From Comamonas sp. BIGb0124 (lineage in GTDB: Bacteria; Pseudomonadota; Gammaproteobacteria; Burkholderiales; Burkholderiaceae_C), in contig NZ_RJVF01000014.1 in assembly GCF_003752175.1 (NCBI RefSeq), positions 1 through 64,000 on the forward strand: a stretch of 64,000 nt of DNA, in the 5' to 3' direction. A program made the translations under genes and the position numbers. The notes beneath the pieces were generated by a model, which saw only the letters and a program-made list of their open reading frames with translations, was not told the origin of the DNA and ran no database searches. This document shows positions 11,415 through 21,800 of this stretch, in pieces. Within the stretch, counting starts at the first letter, position 1; every line of letters begins with the position of its first letter.

Positions 11415-12638
11415 TCAAGCCGGGTAGAGGGCGCCGAGTATCCGGGGGCCAGCGGCGCCGGTTGCCGAAGGCAGGTTGCCGGGCAGGCCGGCCAGGGTGC
11501 AGGCTGCCAGCCAGGCAAAGGCTGCGGCTTCGACCTGGGTCGGCGGCAGGCCGCAGTCGGCGGTGCTCTGGACTCGGGCGGCTACGCCTGCGGCCTCGAG
11601 CTGGGCGTCGAGCCGCAGCATGAGCTGGGTGTTGAGGGCGCCGCCGCCGCAGACCAGCAGGCGCCGGCAGGCCGGCAGATGCCGTGCCAGGGCCTGGGTG
11701 GCGGTGTAAGCGGTGAGTTCGAGCAGCGTGGCCTGGACGTCGGCGGGTGCCAGTCCCTGGAAAGCGGACAGGTGCGGCTGGAGCCAGGCGTCGTGGAACA
11801 GGTCGCGTCCCGTGCTTTTGGGCGGTGGCTGGCGAAAGAAGGGTTCGGCGGCGAGCGCCTGCAGCAATCCTGCGTGCACCTGTCCGCTGGCCGCCCACTG
11901 GCCGCCGGCGTCGTAGGGCCGGCCGGTGTGGCGTTGGGTCCAGGCGTCCATCAGGGCGTTGGCCGGGCCGGTGTCGAAGCCGAGTACCGGCTCGCCGTCG
12001 GCGGGCAGCAGGGTGAGGTTGGCGATGCCGCCGAGGTTGAGCACGGCCGTGTCGGTACCCGGCAGGCCAAAGACCTGCTGGTGGAAGGCCGGCACGAGCG
12101 GGGCGCCCTGACCGCCCGCCGCGATGTCGCGCGAACGGAAATCGGCGACCACGGCAATGCCCGTGAGTTCGGCCAGCAGGGCCGGGTTGTTGAGCTGCAG
12201 GGTGTAGCCGGTGGGGTCGGCCAGGCTGCCGGCCTGGGCGCCGGGGCGGTGCCGCACGGTCTGGCCGTGGGCGCCGATGGCGTGGATCCGGGCGGCAGTC
12301 AGTCCGGTCTGCGCCAGCAGGCTGTGGCAGGCCTCTGCATAGAGGCGGGCCAAGGCGTTGGCGGCCAGTGCCGCACGGTGCAGCTCGTCGTGGCCGCCGG
12401 GACGGTTGAGGGCCAGCAGTTCGTCGTGCAGGCCGGTGGGCAGCGGCAGGCTGGCGTGGGCCAGGGTCTGGATGGCGTGCGCGGGTGCGGAATCGGTGCC
12501 CGGAGCGGTCGCCGAGGCTGCGGGATCATGCGGATGGACGGCCGGGCCGCTGCCGCCGGCAGGCGTGCAGCGGGCGAGCACGGCATCGACGCCGTCGAGC
12601 GAGGTGCCGGACATGAGTCCGATGATCAGCATGGCCAT
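11415..12638 (-). CDS. anmK: Anhydro-N-acetylmuramic acid kinase
   Basis: Sugar kinase (407 residues) that phosphorylates and hydrates 1,6-anhydro-MurNAc from cell-wall turnover. Hallmarks: IGLMSGTSLDGVDAVL at the N-terminus with the catalytic Asp, GAHGQTVRHRPG, and LNLGGIANLTLLP. It is longer than the 370-residue norm, mainly because of a Pro/Ala/His-rich insertion after residue 25. It follows the M23 peptidase gene on the same strand 49 bases downstream, and both act in peptidoglycan metabolism. Confidence 0.95.
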   Translation of the reverse strand: MAMLIIGLMSGTSLDGVDAVLARCTPAGGSGPAVHPHDPAASATAPGTDSAPAHAIQTLAHASLPLPTGLHDELLALNRPGGHDELHRAALAANALARLYAEACHSLLAQTGLTAARIHAIGAHGQTVRHRPGAQAGSLADPTGYTLQLNNPALLAELTGIAVVADFRSRDIAAGGQGAPLVPAFHQQVFGLPGTDTAVLNLGGIANLTLLPADGEPVLGFDTGPANALMDAWTQRHTGRPYDAGGQWAASGQVHAGLLQALAAEPFFRQPPPKSTGRDLFHDAWLQPHLSAFQGLAPADVQATLLELTAYTATQALARHLPACRRLLVCGGGALNTQLMLRLDAQLEAAGVAARVQSTADCGLPPTQVEAAAFAWLAACTLAGLPGNLPSATGAAGPRILGALYPA

Positions 12639-12687
12639 GGGCGGACGACGCCGGACGGGTGAAAGACGGCAGGGGCTGCCACGCGGC

Positions 12688-14067
12688 TTATTGCGCGCTG
12701 GCCTGCTGGATGGTGGCCGCGGCGTTCAGGTTGATGCGCGAGAGGGCGACCTGGCGCTCGAAGCCGGCCCGTTGGCTGGCGGGGAGCTTGCGGCCTTCGC
12801 TGTACTGGGCGATGTTGAGCGGATCCTTGAACTGGCCGCTGACCCGCAGTTCGAAATGCAGGTGCGGACCGGTGGCCCAGCCCGTCGCACCGACCAGGCC
12901 GATGTTCTGGCCCTGTGCGACCTTCTGGCCCTTGCTGACGTTGATCTTGCTCAGGTGGGCATAGACCGTGGTCTGGGTCGCGTTGTGCTTGATGAAGATG
13001 ACGTTGCCGTAGCCGGTCTGGCGGCCGGCGAAATCGACCACGCCGTCGCCGACGGTGCGCACGGGGGTGCCGGTGGGGGCACCGAAGTCGACGCCCGTGT
13101 GGGCTTTCCATTGTTTCTGGATGGGGTGGAAACGGCGCGAGAAGCCGCTGGTGACCCGCGAGAACTGCAGGGGCGAGCTCAGGTAGCTGCTTTGCAGGCT
13201 GTCGCCGTTGAAGGCGTAGTAGGCGCCTTTCTGGCTGGCATCGGCCTGGAACCACATGGCATTGTGGGCGACGCCCTTGTTGACGAACTCGGCCGACAGG
13301 ATGCGGCCCGTGCTCATGGGCTCGCCATCGGCTTCGAGGGCTTCGTAGACGATGGAGAAGCGGTCGCCCTTGCGCAGATCGTTGTGGAAGTCGATCTTGT
13401 TGCTGAAGATTTCGGCGAATTCGGTGGTCAGCCGGTCGGGCAGGTTGGCGGCATCCATGGACGCGAACAGCGAACTGGTGATGATGCCGCCGCCGATGCG
13501 TTCGGTGGCCACCAGCGGTGCGGACTCGATGCGGCTGGTGAACACGCGGGTGCCGACGCTGCCGGCCGGCTGGGCCTCGGGCGTGACGACCAGGCGCTTG
13601 AAATTGCCGCTGTCGTCGTCGACCCAGCGCACGGTGAGCTTGCTCAGGGCGTTGCGATCGTCGGTCTCGGCCTGGATGGTGCGGCCGGTGCGGCCCAGGA
13701 TCTGCTGGCGCACGGTGGCGTCGCGGCGCAGGAAGGCGGCGGCGGCAGTGTCGGCCACGCCCAGACGGGTCAGCAGGCTGTCGACCGAATCGCCGTTGCG
13801 CACGGTTTCGGAGCGGTAGAGCGTGAAGGGCAGGACGTCGGCGGCCGACAGGGGGGAGAGTTCGGTGACCTGCGGGGTGACCGTCTCGAGCACCTGGTGC
13901 ACGGGCAGGTCGGAGGCATCCGGGCCGAGCGTGGCGACGGCGAAGGCGGTGGCCCCGCTGGTCAGCATGCAAACGGCCAATGTGGCCGAGAGACTTTTGG
14001 GATGCTGGTGAATGTATCGGGTGAACGCTGCAGTGAAGCTGGCAAGGTTCGAGCGGGCCGGTGTCAA
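12688..14067 (-). CDS. Periplasmic M23-family metallopeptidase (LytM/MepM-like)
   Basis: Peptidoglycan DD-endopeptidase-like protein. An N-terminal signal anchor (SLSATLAVCMLTSGATAFAVATL) is followed by a LysM/OapA-type region, a middle domain (LPFTLYRSETVRNGDSVDSLLTRLG), and a C-terminal LytM domain with HTGVDFGAPTGTPV and GPHLHFELR, which carry the zinc ligands. The open frame extends to a TTG at 14220. I choose TTG 14067 because AGGAT precedes it and the anchor then sits close to the N-terminus; no ATG fits. The start is therefore uncertain. Probable role: cell-wall remodelling, alongside anmK recycling. Confidence 0.85.
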   Translation of the reverse strand: MTPARSNLASFTAAFTRYIHQHPKSLSATLAVCMLTSGATAFAVATLGPDASDLPVHQVLETVTPQVTELSPLSAADVLPFTLYRSETVRNGDSVDSLLTRLGVADTAAAAFLRRDATVRQQILGRTGRTIQAETDDRNALSKLTVRWVDDDSGNFKRLVVTPEAQPAGSVGTRVFTSRIESAPLVATERIGGGIITSSLFASMDAANLPDRLTTEFAEIFSNKIDFHNDLRKGDRFSIVYEALEADGEPMSTGRILSAEFVNKGVAHNAMWFQADASQKGAYYAFNGDSLQSSYLSSPLQFSRVTSGFSRRFHPIQKQWKAHTGVDFGAPTGTPVRTVGDGVVDFAGRQTGYGNVIFIKHNATQTTVYAHLSKINVSKGQKVAQGQNIGLVGATGWATGPHLHFELRVSGQFKDPLNIAQYSEGRKLPASQRAGFERQVALSRINLNAAATIQQASAQ

Positions 14068-14194
14068 GGCGATGATCCTGGATGAGGAGCGGCACAGGGG
14101 CCGCCGGGCTAACGAAACAACAAATGCCTGTCCAGGGAGGTCGAAACCAATAAGCCCTAAAATGAGAGGTTCAGGCGCGCAACTGCCGCTAAAG

Positions 14195-14200
14195 TATAAC
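14195..14200 (+). promoter_or_regulatory. Possible -10 element of tyrS
   Basis: TATAAC (5 of 6 matches) 34 bases before the tyrS start in the M23-tyrS divergent spacer. No convincing -35 is visible. Confidence 0.35.
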
Positions 14201-14233
14201 CAGCACTGATTTTTTTTCAACCCGAACCGCGCA

Positions 14234-15511
14234 ATGAGTCAAGAGAAAATCGCCGATATTCCTGTAGGACCGACCCCCCAGGGCCATGCAGGAGGGCCTG
14301 CCTATCCCGTGACCGATCGGGTTCAGGAAGCGATGGCCGTCAGCCTGCGCGGATGCGAAGAGTTGATTCCCCAGGAGGACTGGCTCAGGAAACTGGCCCG
14401 TTCCGAGGCAACGGGCGTGCCCCTGCGCATCAAGCTGGGCCTGGATCCCACGGCGCCGGACATCCACATCGGGCACACGGTGGTGCTCAACAAGATGCGC
14501 CAGTTGCAGGACCTCGGGCATCAGGTGATTTTCCTGATCGGCGACTTCACCACCCTGATCGGCGATCCGTCGGGCCGCAACAGCACCCGGCCGCCGCTCA
14601 CGCCCGAGCAGATCAAGGTCAATGCCGAGACCTATTACAAGCAGGCCAGCCTGGTGCTCGATCCGTCGAAGACCGAGGTGCGCTACAACAGCGAATGGTG
14701 CGATCCGCTGGGTACGCGCGGGCTGATCCAGTTGTCGGCCAAGTACACGGTGGCGCGCATGATGGAGCGCGACGATTTCGACAAGCGCTTCAAGGGCGGC
14801 GTGTCGATCAGCCTGCACGAGTTCCTCTACCCGCTGCTGCAGGGCTACGACTCGGTGGCGCTGCGCAGCGACCTGGAACTGGGTGGCACCGACCAGAAGT
14901 TCAATCTGCTGATGGGCCGCCATCTGCAGCAGGAGTATGGCCAGGAGCCGCAGTGCGTGCTCACGATGCCGTTGCTCGAAGGGCTGGACGGCGTGGACAA
15001 GATGTCCAAGAGCAAGAACAACTACATCGGCATCACCGAGCCGGCCAACACCATGTACGCCAAGGTGCTGTCGATTTCGGATGCGCTGATGTGGCGCTGG
15101 TACACGCTGCTGAGTTTCCAATCGCTGGCCGCCATCGAAGCGCTCAAGGCCGAAGTGGCCGGCGGGCGCAATCCCAAGGATGCCAAGGTGGCTCTGGCCA
15201 AGGAAATCACCACACGATTCCATGGCGCTGCGGCGGCCGAGGCGGCCGAGCAGGATTTCATCAACCGCAGCAAGGGCGGCGTGCCCGACGAGATCGCCGA
15301 AGTGGCGGTTTCGGGTGCGCCCCTGGGGATCGGGCAACTGCTCAAGCAGGCAGGCCTGGCCTCGTCGGCCTCGGAGGCCAATCGCCTGATCGACGGCGGC
15401 GGCGTGCGGGTCGACTCCTCGGTGATCAGCGACAAGGGCCTGAAGCTGGCGGCCGGCACGTATGTGCTGCAGGTCGGCAAACGCAAGTTCGCACGGGTCA
15501 CGCTCGGCTGA
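14234..15511 (+). CDS. tyrS: Tyrosine-tRNA ligase
   Basis: Class I aminoacyl-tRNA synthetase, 425 residues, charging tRNA-Tyr. HIGH is present in [19 protein letters not shown] in [11 protein letters not shown], and a C-terminal S4 RNA-binding domain ends the protein ([25 protein letters not shown]). The KMSKS form and length match the TyrZ-like group common in betaproteobacteria. It is divergent from the M23 peptidase gene and followed closely by dtd. Confidence 0.96.
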   Translation: MSQEKIADIPVGPTPQGHAGGPAYPVTDRVQEAMAVSLRGCEELIPQEDWLRKLARSEATGVPLRIKLGLDPTAPDIHIGHTVVLNKMRQLQDLGHQVIFLIGDFTTLIGDPSGRNSTRPPLTPEQIKVNAETYYKQASLVLDPSKTEVRYNSEWCDPLGTRGLIQLSAKYTVARMMERDDFDKRFKGGVSISLHEFLYPLLQGYDSVALRSDLELGGTDQKFNLLMGRHLQQEYGQEPQCVLTMPLLEGLDGVDKMSKSKNNYIGITEPANTMYAKVLSISDALMWRWYTLLSFQSLAAIEALKAEVAGGRNPKDAKVALAKEITTRFHGAAAAEAAEQDFINRSKGGVPDEIAEVAVSGAPLGIGQLLKQAGLASSASEANRLIDGGGVRVDSSVISDKGLKLAAGTYVLQVGKRKFARVTLG

Positions 15512-15542
15512 TGCGCAGGCAGGCCATGCCGGGAGCCTCGTC

Positions 15543-15980
15543 GTGAAGGCCGTGGTGCAGCGGGTGCGCCGCGCCAGCGTCACGGTCGACGGCGAGGTGA
15601 TCGGCGAGATCGGACCGGGTCTGCTGGTACTGGTCTGTGCCGAGCAGGGCGATGCCGAGGCGAATGCCGACCGGCTGCTGGCCAAGCTGCTGAAGCTGCG
15701 CATCTTCGGCGACGAGTCGGGCAAGATGAACCGCAGTGTGCAGGATGTGGCCGGCGGGCTGCTGCTGGTGAGCCAGTTCACCCTGGCGGCCGATGTGACG
15801 GGTGGCAATCGCCCGAGTTTCACCGGCGCGGCTGCGCCGGCCGAGGGCCGGCGCCTCTATGACCATCTGGTGGCTCGTGCGCGCCTCGCGCACCCCGTGG
15901 TGCAGACCGGGCGGTTTGCGGCCGACATGCAGGTCGCGCTGATCAACGACGGCCCGGTGACGATTCCCATGGCCTTCTGA
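15543..15980 (+). CDS. dtd: D-aminoacyl-tRNA deacylase
   Basis: Proofreading enzyme of 145 residues that removes D-amino acids from tRNA, notably D-Tyr, so its place 31 bases after tyrS is apt. The two active-site motifs are present: SQFTLAAD and NDGPVTIPM (the Gly-cisPro loop). The start is GTG 15543 ([13 protein letters not shown]), the position that matches the family N-terminus. Confidence 0.96.
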   Translation: MKAVVQRVRRASVTVDGEVIGEIGPGLLVLVCAEQGDAEANADRLLAKLLKLRIFGDESGKMNRSVQDVAGGLLLVSQFTLAADVTGGNRPSFTGAAAPAEGRRLYDHLVARARLAHPVVQTGRFAADMQVALINDGPVTIPMAF

Positions 15981-16276
15981 GCCGGGGGCAGGGGCTGCGG
16001 CAGTCCCTCTGTTTCAATTTGTTTCAAAAAATCCCACCTCTGGGATATCCCTTTTGACCGTCTCAAACGACTTACATGTTGAGAGGGATCAATAAGGCCG
16101 GCCCTGCATTCGCATGGCTCTGCTGTCGACCCCTTGAAAATTCCTCAGGACACGCGTTCGCCGGTTGGGTACCGGTGTCTGGCGCCGGCTTGGGGATTTC
16201 GCATGGATGAAGGCCAGCCGTCCGTCTGCCGTGGAGCGATCCCTGGCGGGAGCAGCCTGCACGCACGATGCAGGGG
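15981..16276. other. Gene-free spacer after dtd
   Basis: About 300 bases without a supportable gene. The first part is AT-richer than its surroundings (near 16010-16085) and probably contains the promoter for the next operon. A perfect palindrome follows at its right end. Short open frames here have no recognisable features. Confidence 0.6.
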
Positions 16277-16295
16277 TGCAGTACGTCGTACTGCA
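16277..16295. promoter_or_regulatory. Perfect palindrome, candidate operator
   Basis: TGCAGTAC-GTC-GTACTGCA, two perfect 8-base arms with a 3-base spacer, 33 bases upstream of the exported-protein gene that precedes the Fur-like regulator. The position suits autoregulation by that protein, but it does not resemble a canonical Fur box. Confidence 0.5.
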
Positions 16296-16327
16296 GGCGG
16301 CCTTCAGTTGGTTTGAAGGAGAAAGCG

Positions 16328-16987
16328 ATGAAACCCCGATTCGAAGGCCGTCCGCGGCGTTGGGCCCGTGTGGTCTGTACCGGGCTTGTCCTGATGGCGC
16401 CGCTGGCGCCGGTGTGGGCCGTGGAGTATGTCTGGCTGGCGCCGGCGGCTTCGGGGGGCGGGGCTGTGGCGCGCCTGGGCGAGCTCGAGGGGCCGGTCGA
16501 GACGGCGGCGAGCCTGTCGGAGCTGAAGGCCCGGGTCGGCGGCCGCGAGGCCGTGGCACGGCTCGAGGGCGAGGCGGTGAGCGTGGCGGGGCCGGCGGAG
16601 GGCGCGGATGCGGCTGCCGACGTTCGCCTGAGCGGGCGGCGGGTGCTGCCCGAAGGCGCGCTGGTCTACTACCAGGCGCGGCTGGGACGCCAGGACACCC
16701 GGGCCGTGAACGACCTCGAACTGGTGCCGCTGGCGCCGGGCGGCAACACCTTCAAGCTGATGTGGAAGGGCAGCGCGGTGTCGGCGTCGCAGGTGATGGT
16801 GCAGACCTCGGAAGGCTGGCGCAGGGTGCTCAAGCCGGCGCAGGACGGCACCGTGAGCCTGGCCACGCCCTTCAAGGGCCTGTATGTGCTGGAAGTGACG
16901 GCGCGGGTCAATGGCTCGGCGACGGTCGAGGGCAAGAAGTACGAGGATGTGCGCCACTCGGCCACCTTGTCGTTCGTGGTGGAGTAA
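16328..16987 (+). CDS. Exported protein of unknown function
   Basis: Protein of 219 residues with a clear Sec signal peptide (arginine-rich n-region, hydrophobic core CTGLVLMAPLAP, likely cleavage after VWA). The mature part is Ala/Gly/Val-rich and predicted mostly beta (repeated short polar-hydrophobic alternation such as GLYVLEVTARVNGSATVEG), reminiscent of a periplasmic Ig-like or DUF4198-type carrier domain, but I do not recognise the family. GAAGGAGAAAG precedes ATG 16328. It is followed 3 bases later by a Fur-family regulator, so it is probably the target and partner of that regulator. Metal or metallophore handling is an inference from that linkage only. Confidence 0.75.
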   Translation: MKPRFEGRPRRWARVVCTGLVLMAPLAPVWAVEYVWLAPAASGGGAVARLGELEGPVETAASLSELKARVGGREAVARLEGEAVSVAGPAEGADAAADVRLSGRRVLPEGALVYYQARLGRQDTRAVNDLELVPLAPGGNTFKLMWKGSAVSASQVMVQTSEGWRRVLKPAQDGTVSLATPFKGLYVLEVTARVNGSATVEGKKYEDVRHSATLSFVVE

Positions 16988-16990
16988 GGC

Positions 16991-17503
16991 ATGACGGCTT
17001 CTTCTTCTCCACAGGTGGCCCTGGCCGCGGCCGGCGGCGAGCAGGCCGCTCTGTTCGTGCGGTTGACGCAGGCCAAGCTGCGGCCGACGCGTGCCCGCCT
17101 GGCCTTGCTGGCGCTGCTGGATCAGCCGTCGCAGTTGCCGATGGATGCCGAGGCGATCTATCAGGCGCTGAGCACGCAGGACAGGCGGGCCTCGCTGGGC
17201 ACCGTCTACCGGATTCTCAAGGAACTGGAGCAGAACCAGGTGCTCGTGCGCGAGTTCGACCAGGACGGCCGCTCGCTCTACATGATCTGGCGCCCGGAGT
17301 CCCAGGGGCAGGCGGTTCACCTGGCCTGCCGCAGCACCGGGCGGACGTTTCTGTTCAGCGACCCGGCCTTGCGCGAGCGACTGGCCGAGGTGTTGCGGGA
17401 ACGCGGGCTGAGCCTCGGCGATGCGCCGGTGTTTGTGCAGATCACCAGCCAGGCGGCGACGCCGGCTGCCCGGAAGACCCCACGCGGTGTGGGTGTGGCT
17501 TGA
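16991..17503 (+). CDS. Fur-family regulator with degenerate metal sites
   Basis: Winged-helix protein of 170 residues related to Fur/Zur. The DNA-binding part is well kept (LRPTRARLALLALLD, ASLGTVYRILKELEQNQVLVR). In the dimerisation part, the Fur segment HHHDHLICLDCG reads GQAVHLACRSTG: one His and one Cys remain, the other ligands and the second Cys of the first CXXC are gone, and no C-terminal CXXC pair is present. The structural zinc site therefore seems absent and the regulatory site incomplete. It sits 3 bases after the exported-protein gene, with palindromes on both sides of the pair. It may sense a different ligand or bind metal with other residues. Confidence 0.85.
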   Translation: MTASSSPQVALAAAGGEQAALFVRLTQAKLRPTRARLALLALLDQPSQLPMDAEAIYQALSTQDRRASLGTVYRILKELEQNQVLVREFDQDGRSLYMIWRPESQGQAVHLACRSTGRTFLFSDPALRERLAEVLRERGLSLGDAPVFVQITSQAATPAARKTPRGVGVA

Positions 17504-17542
17504 GGGCGGTGTCGGGGCGGCGGCTACAGTGCGACCCGACGT

Positions 17543-17558
17543 TATCCAAAGTTGGATA
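17543..17558. promoter_or_regulatory. Perfect palindrome upstream of the efflux operon, candidate operator
   Basis: TATCCAA-AG-TTGGATA, two perfect 7-base arms with a 2-base gap, in the 116-base spacer before the membrane-fusion gene. The size and symmetry suit a TetR/MarR-type dimer or the adjacent Fur-like protein. No other regulator is encoded next to the operon. Confidence 0.55.
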
Positions 17559-17619
17559 GCCCAAGGCAGGCCGTGCGTGCCTGCCGGCAGACAGAACACG
17601 AAACGGAAACGGGGCGGAC

Positions 17620-18864
17620 ATGGTGGATGGAACAGGGCAGCCGCGCGTCGACGGCGGGATTTCGACACGCCGCGCCTGGCGGTGGCTGGCGGTGGCCGTG
17701 GTGCTGGGGCTTGCGGCCTGGGCCGCCTGGGCGATGTGGCTGAAGCCGGCGCCGGTGACGGCGAGCGGTCCCAATCCCTGGACCGGACCGGTGCCCGTGC
17801 GCGTGGTGCCGGTCGGGCAGCAGGCGCTGGCGCAGAGGGTGCGCTCGATCGGCACGGTCACGCCGCTGCAGGTGGTCACGGTGCGCAGCCGTGTGGACGG
17901 TCTGCTGGCCCGGGTGCTGTTCACGGAAGGGCAGGAGGTGAAGCAGGGCCAGTTGCTGGCGGAAATCGATGCCCGCCCCTTCCGTGTGCAATTGGCGCAG
18001 GCCACCGGTGCGCTTCGGCAGAACCAGGCGCAACTGGCGAATGCCCAGCGGGATCTGGCGCGTTTCCGGGCACTGTTCGAGCAGGATTCGATTGCGCGGC
18101 AGCAGCTCGACAGCCAGGAAGCGCTGGTGGCCCAACTGGGCGGCAGCGTGCAGGCCGCACAGGCACAGGTGGACGATGCGGCGCTGCAGCTGTCGTTCAC
18201 GCGCATCGAGGCGCCGGCTGCGGGGCGGCTGGGCCTGCGGCGGGTGGATGCGGGCAATCTGGTGACGGCGTCGGACAGCGACGGACTGGTGACGATCACG
18301 CAGACCCAGCCCATCACCGCGCTCTTCGCGGTGCCCGAGCAGCAGCTCAACGACGTGCGGCTGGCATGGCGCGATGCGGCACGCACGGGCGGCTCGCTGG
18401 CGGTGGAGGCCTGGGACCGGACCGAATCGCAACGCCTGGCGCTGGGCCGGCTGGTGACGCTGGACAACCAGATCGACACCGCGACGGGCACGCTGCGCAT
18501 GAAAGCGCAGTTCGACAACCGCGACGAGGCGCTGTTTCCGAATCAGTTCGTGAATGTGCGGCTGCTGGTGCGCACGGCGCAGGATGCCCGCGCGATTCCG
18601 GCCGATGCCGTGCAGTACGGCAGCCGGGGCACGTATGTGTACGTGGTCGAGGAGGGCAAGGCGCGGGTGCGCGAGGTGGCACTGGGCACACGGGACGGCG
18701 AGCAGGTCGCCGTGACGTCCGGCCTGGCGCCCGGCGAGCGGGTGGTGCTGGAGGGCCTGGACCGGCTGCGTGAAGGCGCGGATGTGGTGGTGGTGCCCGA
18801 CGGCCAGCCGCCGCGCACGGTGCGGCAACTGCAGGACGCGCAGGCCAAGCCGGCATCGCCATGA
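17620..18864 (+). CDS. mdtA: RND efflux periplasmic adaptor (MdtA-like)
   Basis: Membrane-fusion protein of 414 residues linking an inner-membrane RND pump to the outer membrane. One N-terminal membrane segment (WLAVAVVLGLAAWAAWAMWL), a lipoyl-type half-motif (VDGLLARVLFTEGQEVKQGQLLAEIDARPF), an alpha-helical hairpin (about residues 120-190) and beta-barrel/membrane-proximal domains are in the usual order. Its stop overlaps the next start (ATGA). First gene of a four-gene operon with two different RND subunits, the MdtABC arrangement. Confidence 0.9.
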   Translation: MVDGTGQPRVDGGISTRRAWRWLAVAVVLGLAAWAAWAMWLKPAPVTASGPNPWTGPVPVRVVPVGQQALAQRVRSIGTVTPLQVVTVRSRVDGLLARVLFTEGQEVKQGQLLAEIDARPFRVQLAQATGALRQNQAQLANAQRDLARFRALFEQDSIARQQLDSQEALVAQLGGSVQAAQAQVDDAALQLSFTRIEAPAAGRLGLRRVDAGNLVTASDSDGLVTITQTQPITALFAVPEQQLNDVRLAWRDAARTGGSLAVEAWDRTESQRLALGRLVTLDNQIDTATGTLRMKAQFDNRDEALFPNQFVNVRLLVRTAQDARAIPADAVQYGSRGTYVYVVEEGKARVREVALGTRDGEQVAVTSGLAPGERVVLEGLDRLREGADVVVVPDGQPPRTVRQLQDAQAKPASP

Positions 18865-21800
18865 ATGTCTCGCGCATCTTCATCCTGCGGCCGGTCGCCA
18901 CCACGCTGCTGATGCTGGCCATGCTGGTGGCCGGGCTGATGGCCTGGCGCCTGATGCCGGTGGCGGCATTGCCGCAGGTCGAGTATCCGATCATCCAGGT
19001 TTACACCTTCCAGCCGGGGGCGAGTCCGGACGTGATGGCGCGGACCGTGACGGCGCCGCTGGAGCGCCAGCTGGGCCAGATTCCGGCGCTGCGGCAGATG
19101 TCGTCGACGAGCTCGGGCGGGGCGTCCGTGGTGACGCTGCAGTTCACGCTGGAGGCCAATGCGGCGGTGGTGGAGCAGGATGTCCAGTCGGCGTTGCAGG
19201 TCGCCGGCAGTTTGCTGCCGGACGACTTGCCGGCGCCGCCCATCTATCGCAAGGTGAATCCGGCCGATGCTCCCATCCTGACGCTGGCGGTGACGTCGGA
19301 CACGCTGCCGCTGCACGAGGTGCACGAGCTGATCCAGACCCGCGTGGCGCAGAAGCTGGCGCAGATCCCAGGGGTCGGCATGGTCAGCCTGGCCGGCGGG
19401 CAGCGGCCGGCACTGAGGGTTCGCGTGAACCCGGCGGCGCTGGCTGCGCACGACCTGGACATGGAGGCCGTGCGCCGGGCGCTGGTGGCGGCCAATGCGA
19501 ATCAGGCCAAGGGCAGTTTCGACGGGCCTTACCGCACGACGCTGCTGGACGCCAACGACCAGTTGCTTTCGCCTTCGGACTACCGAGACCTGGTGCTGGC
19601 CTGGCGCGGCGGCGCGGCCCAGGCCACGACGGCTGCGAGCGGGACGGGCCTTCCGGGCACCGCGAGCAGCGGCACGCCGTCGGCCCTCAACGGGAGCGGC
19701 GCACCGGTGCGGCTGGGCGACGTGGCCGAGGTCGAGCGCGCGGCCGAAGACCGTTTCATGGCCGCCTGGGCCGACCGCCAGCCGGCCGTGCTGGTCAACA
19801 TCCAGCGTCAGCCCGGCGCCAATGTGATCGCTGTGGCCGACCGCGTGCAGGCGCTGCTGCCGCAGCTCACGGCGACGCTGCCGGCGGCCGTCCAGGTGAC
19901 CTTGCTGACCGACCGCACGCACAGTATCCGGGCGTCGGTGCGCGATGTGCAGAAGGAGATGGTGCTGGCCGTGGGGCTGGTGGTGCTGGTGACCTTCCTG
20001 TTCCTGAGGCGTGCCGCTGCGACCTTCATCCCCTCGGTGGCGGTGCCGCTGTCGCTGGTGGGCACGTTCGGCGTGATGTACCTGCTGGGTTTTTCCATCA
20101 ACAACCTCAGCCTGATGGCGCTGACGATCGCCACCGGCTTCGTGGTGGACGATGCCATCGTGATGCTGGAGAACATCGCACGCCATCGCGAGGCGGGTCT
20201 GCCGCCGCTGGCGGCGGCGCTGCGGGGCGCGCGCGAGATCGGTTTCACGCTGGTGTCTCTGACGGTGTCGCTGGTCGCCGTGTTGATCCCGCTGCTGTTC
20301 ATGGGCGATGTGGTGGGCCGGCTGTTCCACGAGTTCGCGGTGACGCTGGCGGTGGCCATCGGCATTTCGCTGGTGGTCTCGCTCACGCTCACGCCCATGA
20401 TGTGCGCGCGGCTGCTGCGCGAGCCGCCGGCCGCGCACGACGGCAACGGCGGCGTGCTGGGACGGGTGATCCGGCGATACGCCGTCATGCTCGATTGGGT
20501 ACTGGCTCGCCAGTCCTGGGCTCTCGCGGCCCTGGCGGCCACGATCGCCTTGACGGCCGCCCTGTGGTGGCTGGTGCCCAAGGGCTTTTTCCCGGTGCAA
20601 GACAGCGGCGTGATCCAGGTGGTGACCGAGTTGCCGCCGGGCAGCGCATTCACGGTGGTGGCGCAGCGGCAGCAGGCGCTCGCGGCCGCGCTGCTCGAGG
20701 AGCCGGACGTCGCCAGCCTGTCGTCCTTCATCGGCGTCGACGGCAGCAACAGCGCGCTGAGCATGGGCCGCATGCTGATCAATCTGCGCGGGCATGGCGA
20801 GCGCGTTGCCGGCGCCGAGGAGATCCTGCAGGGGCTGCGGGTGCGCGCGGCGCGTGTCCAGGGCATCACCGCCTGGTTCCAGCCGGTGCAGGAGCTGGCG
20901 ATCGAGGACCGCGTCTCGCCCACCCAATACCAGTTCACGCTGACCACGCCGGATGCGCAGCAACTGCAGCAGTGGGTGCCGCGGCTGGTCGAGCGCCTGA
21001 GCACGCGTGGCGAACTGGTCGATGTGGCGAGCGATCTGCAGCACCAGGCCGAGCAGGCCTTCGTGCAGGTCGATCGCGATGCCGCGGCGCGGCTGGGCCT
21101 GAGCGTGGCGGATGTGGCGACGGCGCTGCAGAACGCGTTTGCCCAGCGCCAGGTGGCCACGCTGTTCACGCAGGCCAGCCAGTATCGTGTGGTGCTCGAG
21201 GCCGACCCCCGGCAATTGCAGGGGCTGGACAGCCTCGACAAGGTGTACGTCAACACGGCCGCCGGGCGCGCGGTGCCGCTGGCCAGCGTGGCGACCGTGT
21301 CGCAGCGGCCCGCCGCGCTGCAACTCACCCAGCAGGGACAGTTCCCGGCGGCCACGGTCTCGTTCAACCTGGCCTCGGGTTGGTCGCTGGGCCAGGCGGT
21401 GGAGGCCATCGAGCAGGAGCGTGATGCGCTGGCCCTGCCGGCTGCCGTCGAGATGCGTTTCCAGGGGGCGGCCGAGGCCTTCCGGGGTTCGCTCTCCAGC
21501 ACGCTGTGGCTGATCCTGGCCGCCGTGGTGACCATGTACATCGTGCTGGGCGTGCTGTACGAAAGCGCGATTCACCCGGTCACGATTCTTTCGACCCTGC
21601 CGTCGGCGGCGGTGGGGGCCTTGCTGGCGCTGTGGATCGCCGGCCGGCCGCTGGATCTGATCGCCGTCATCGGCATCGTGCTGCTGATCGGCCTGGTCAA
21701 GAAGAACGGCATCATGATGGTCGATTTCGCGCTGCAGGCGCAGCGCCAGGACGGGCTGGCGCCTTTCGACGCCATCCGGCGTGCGGCGCTGCAGCGTTTC

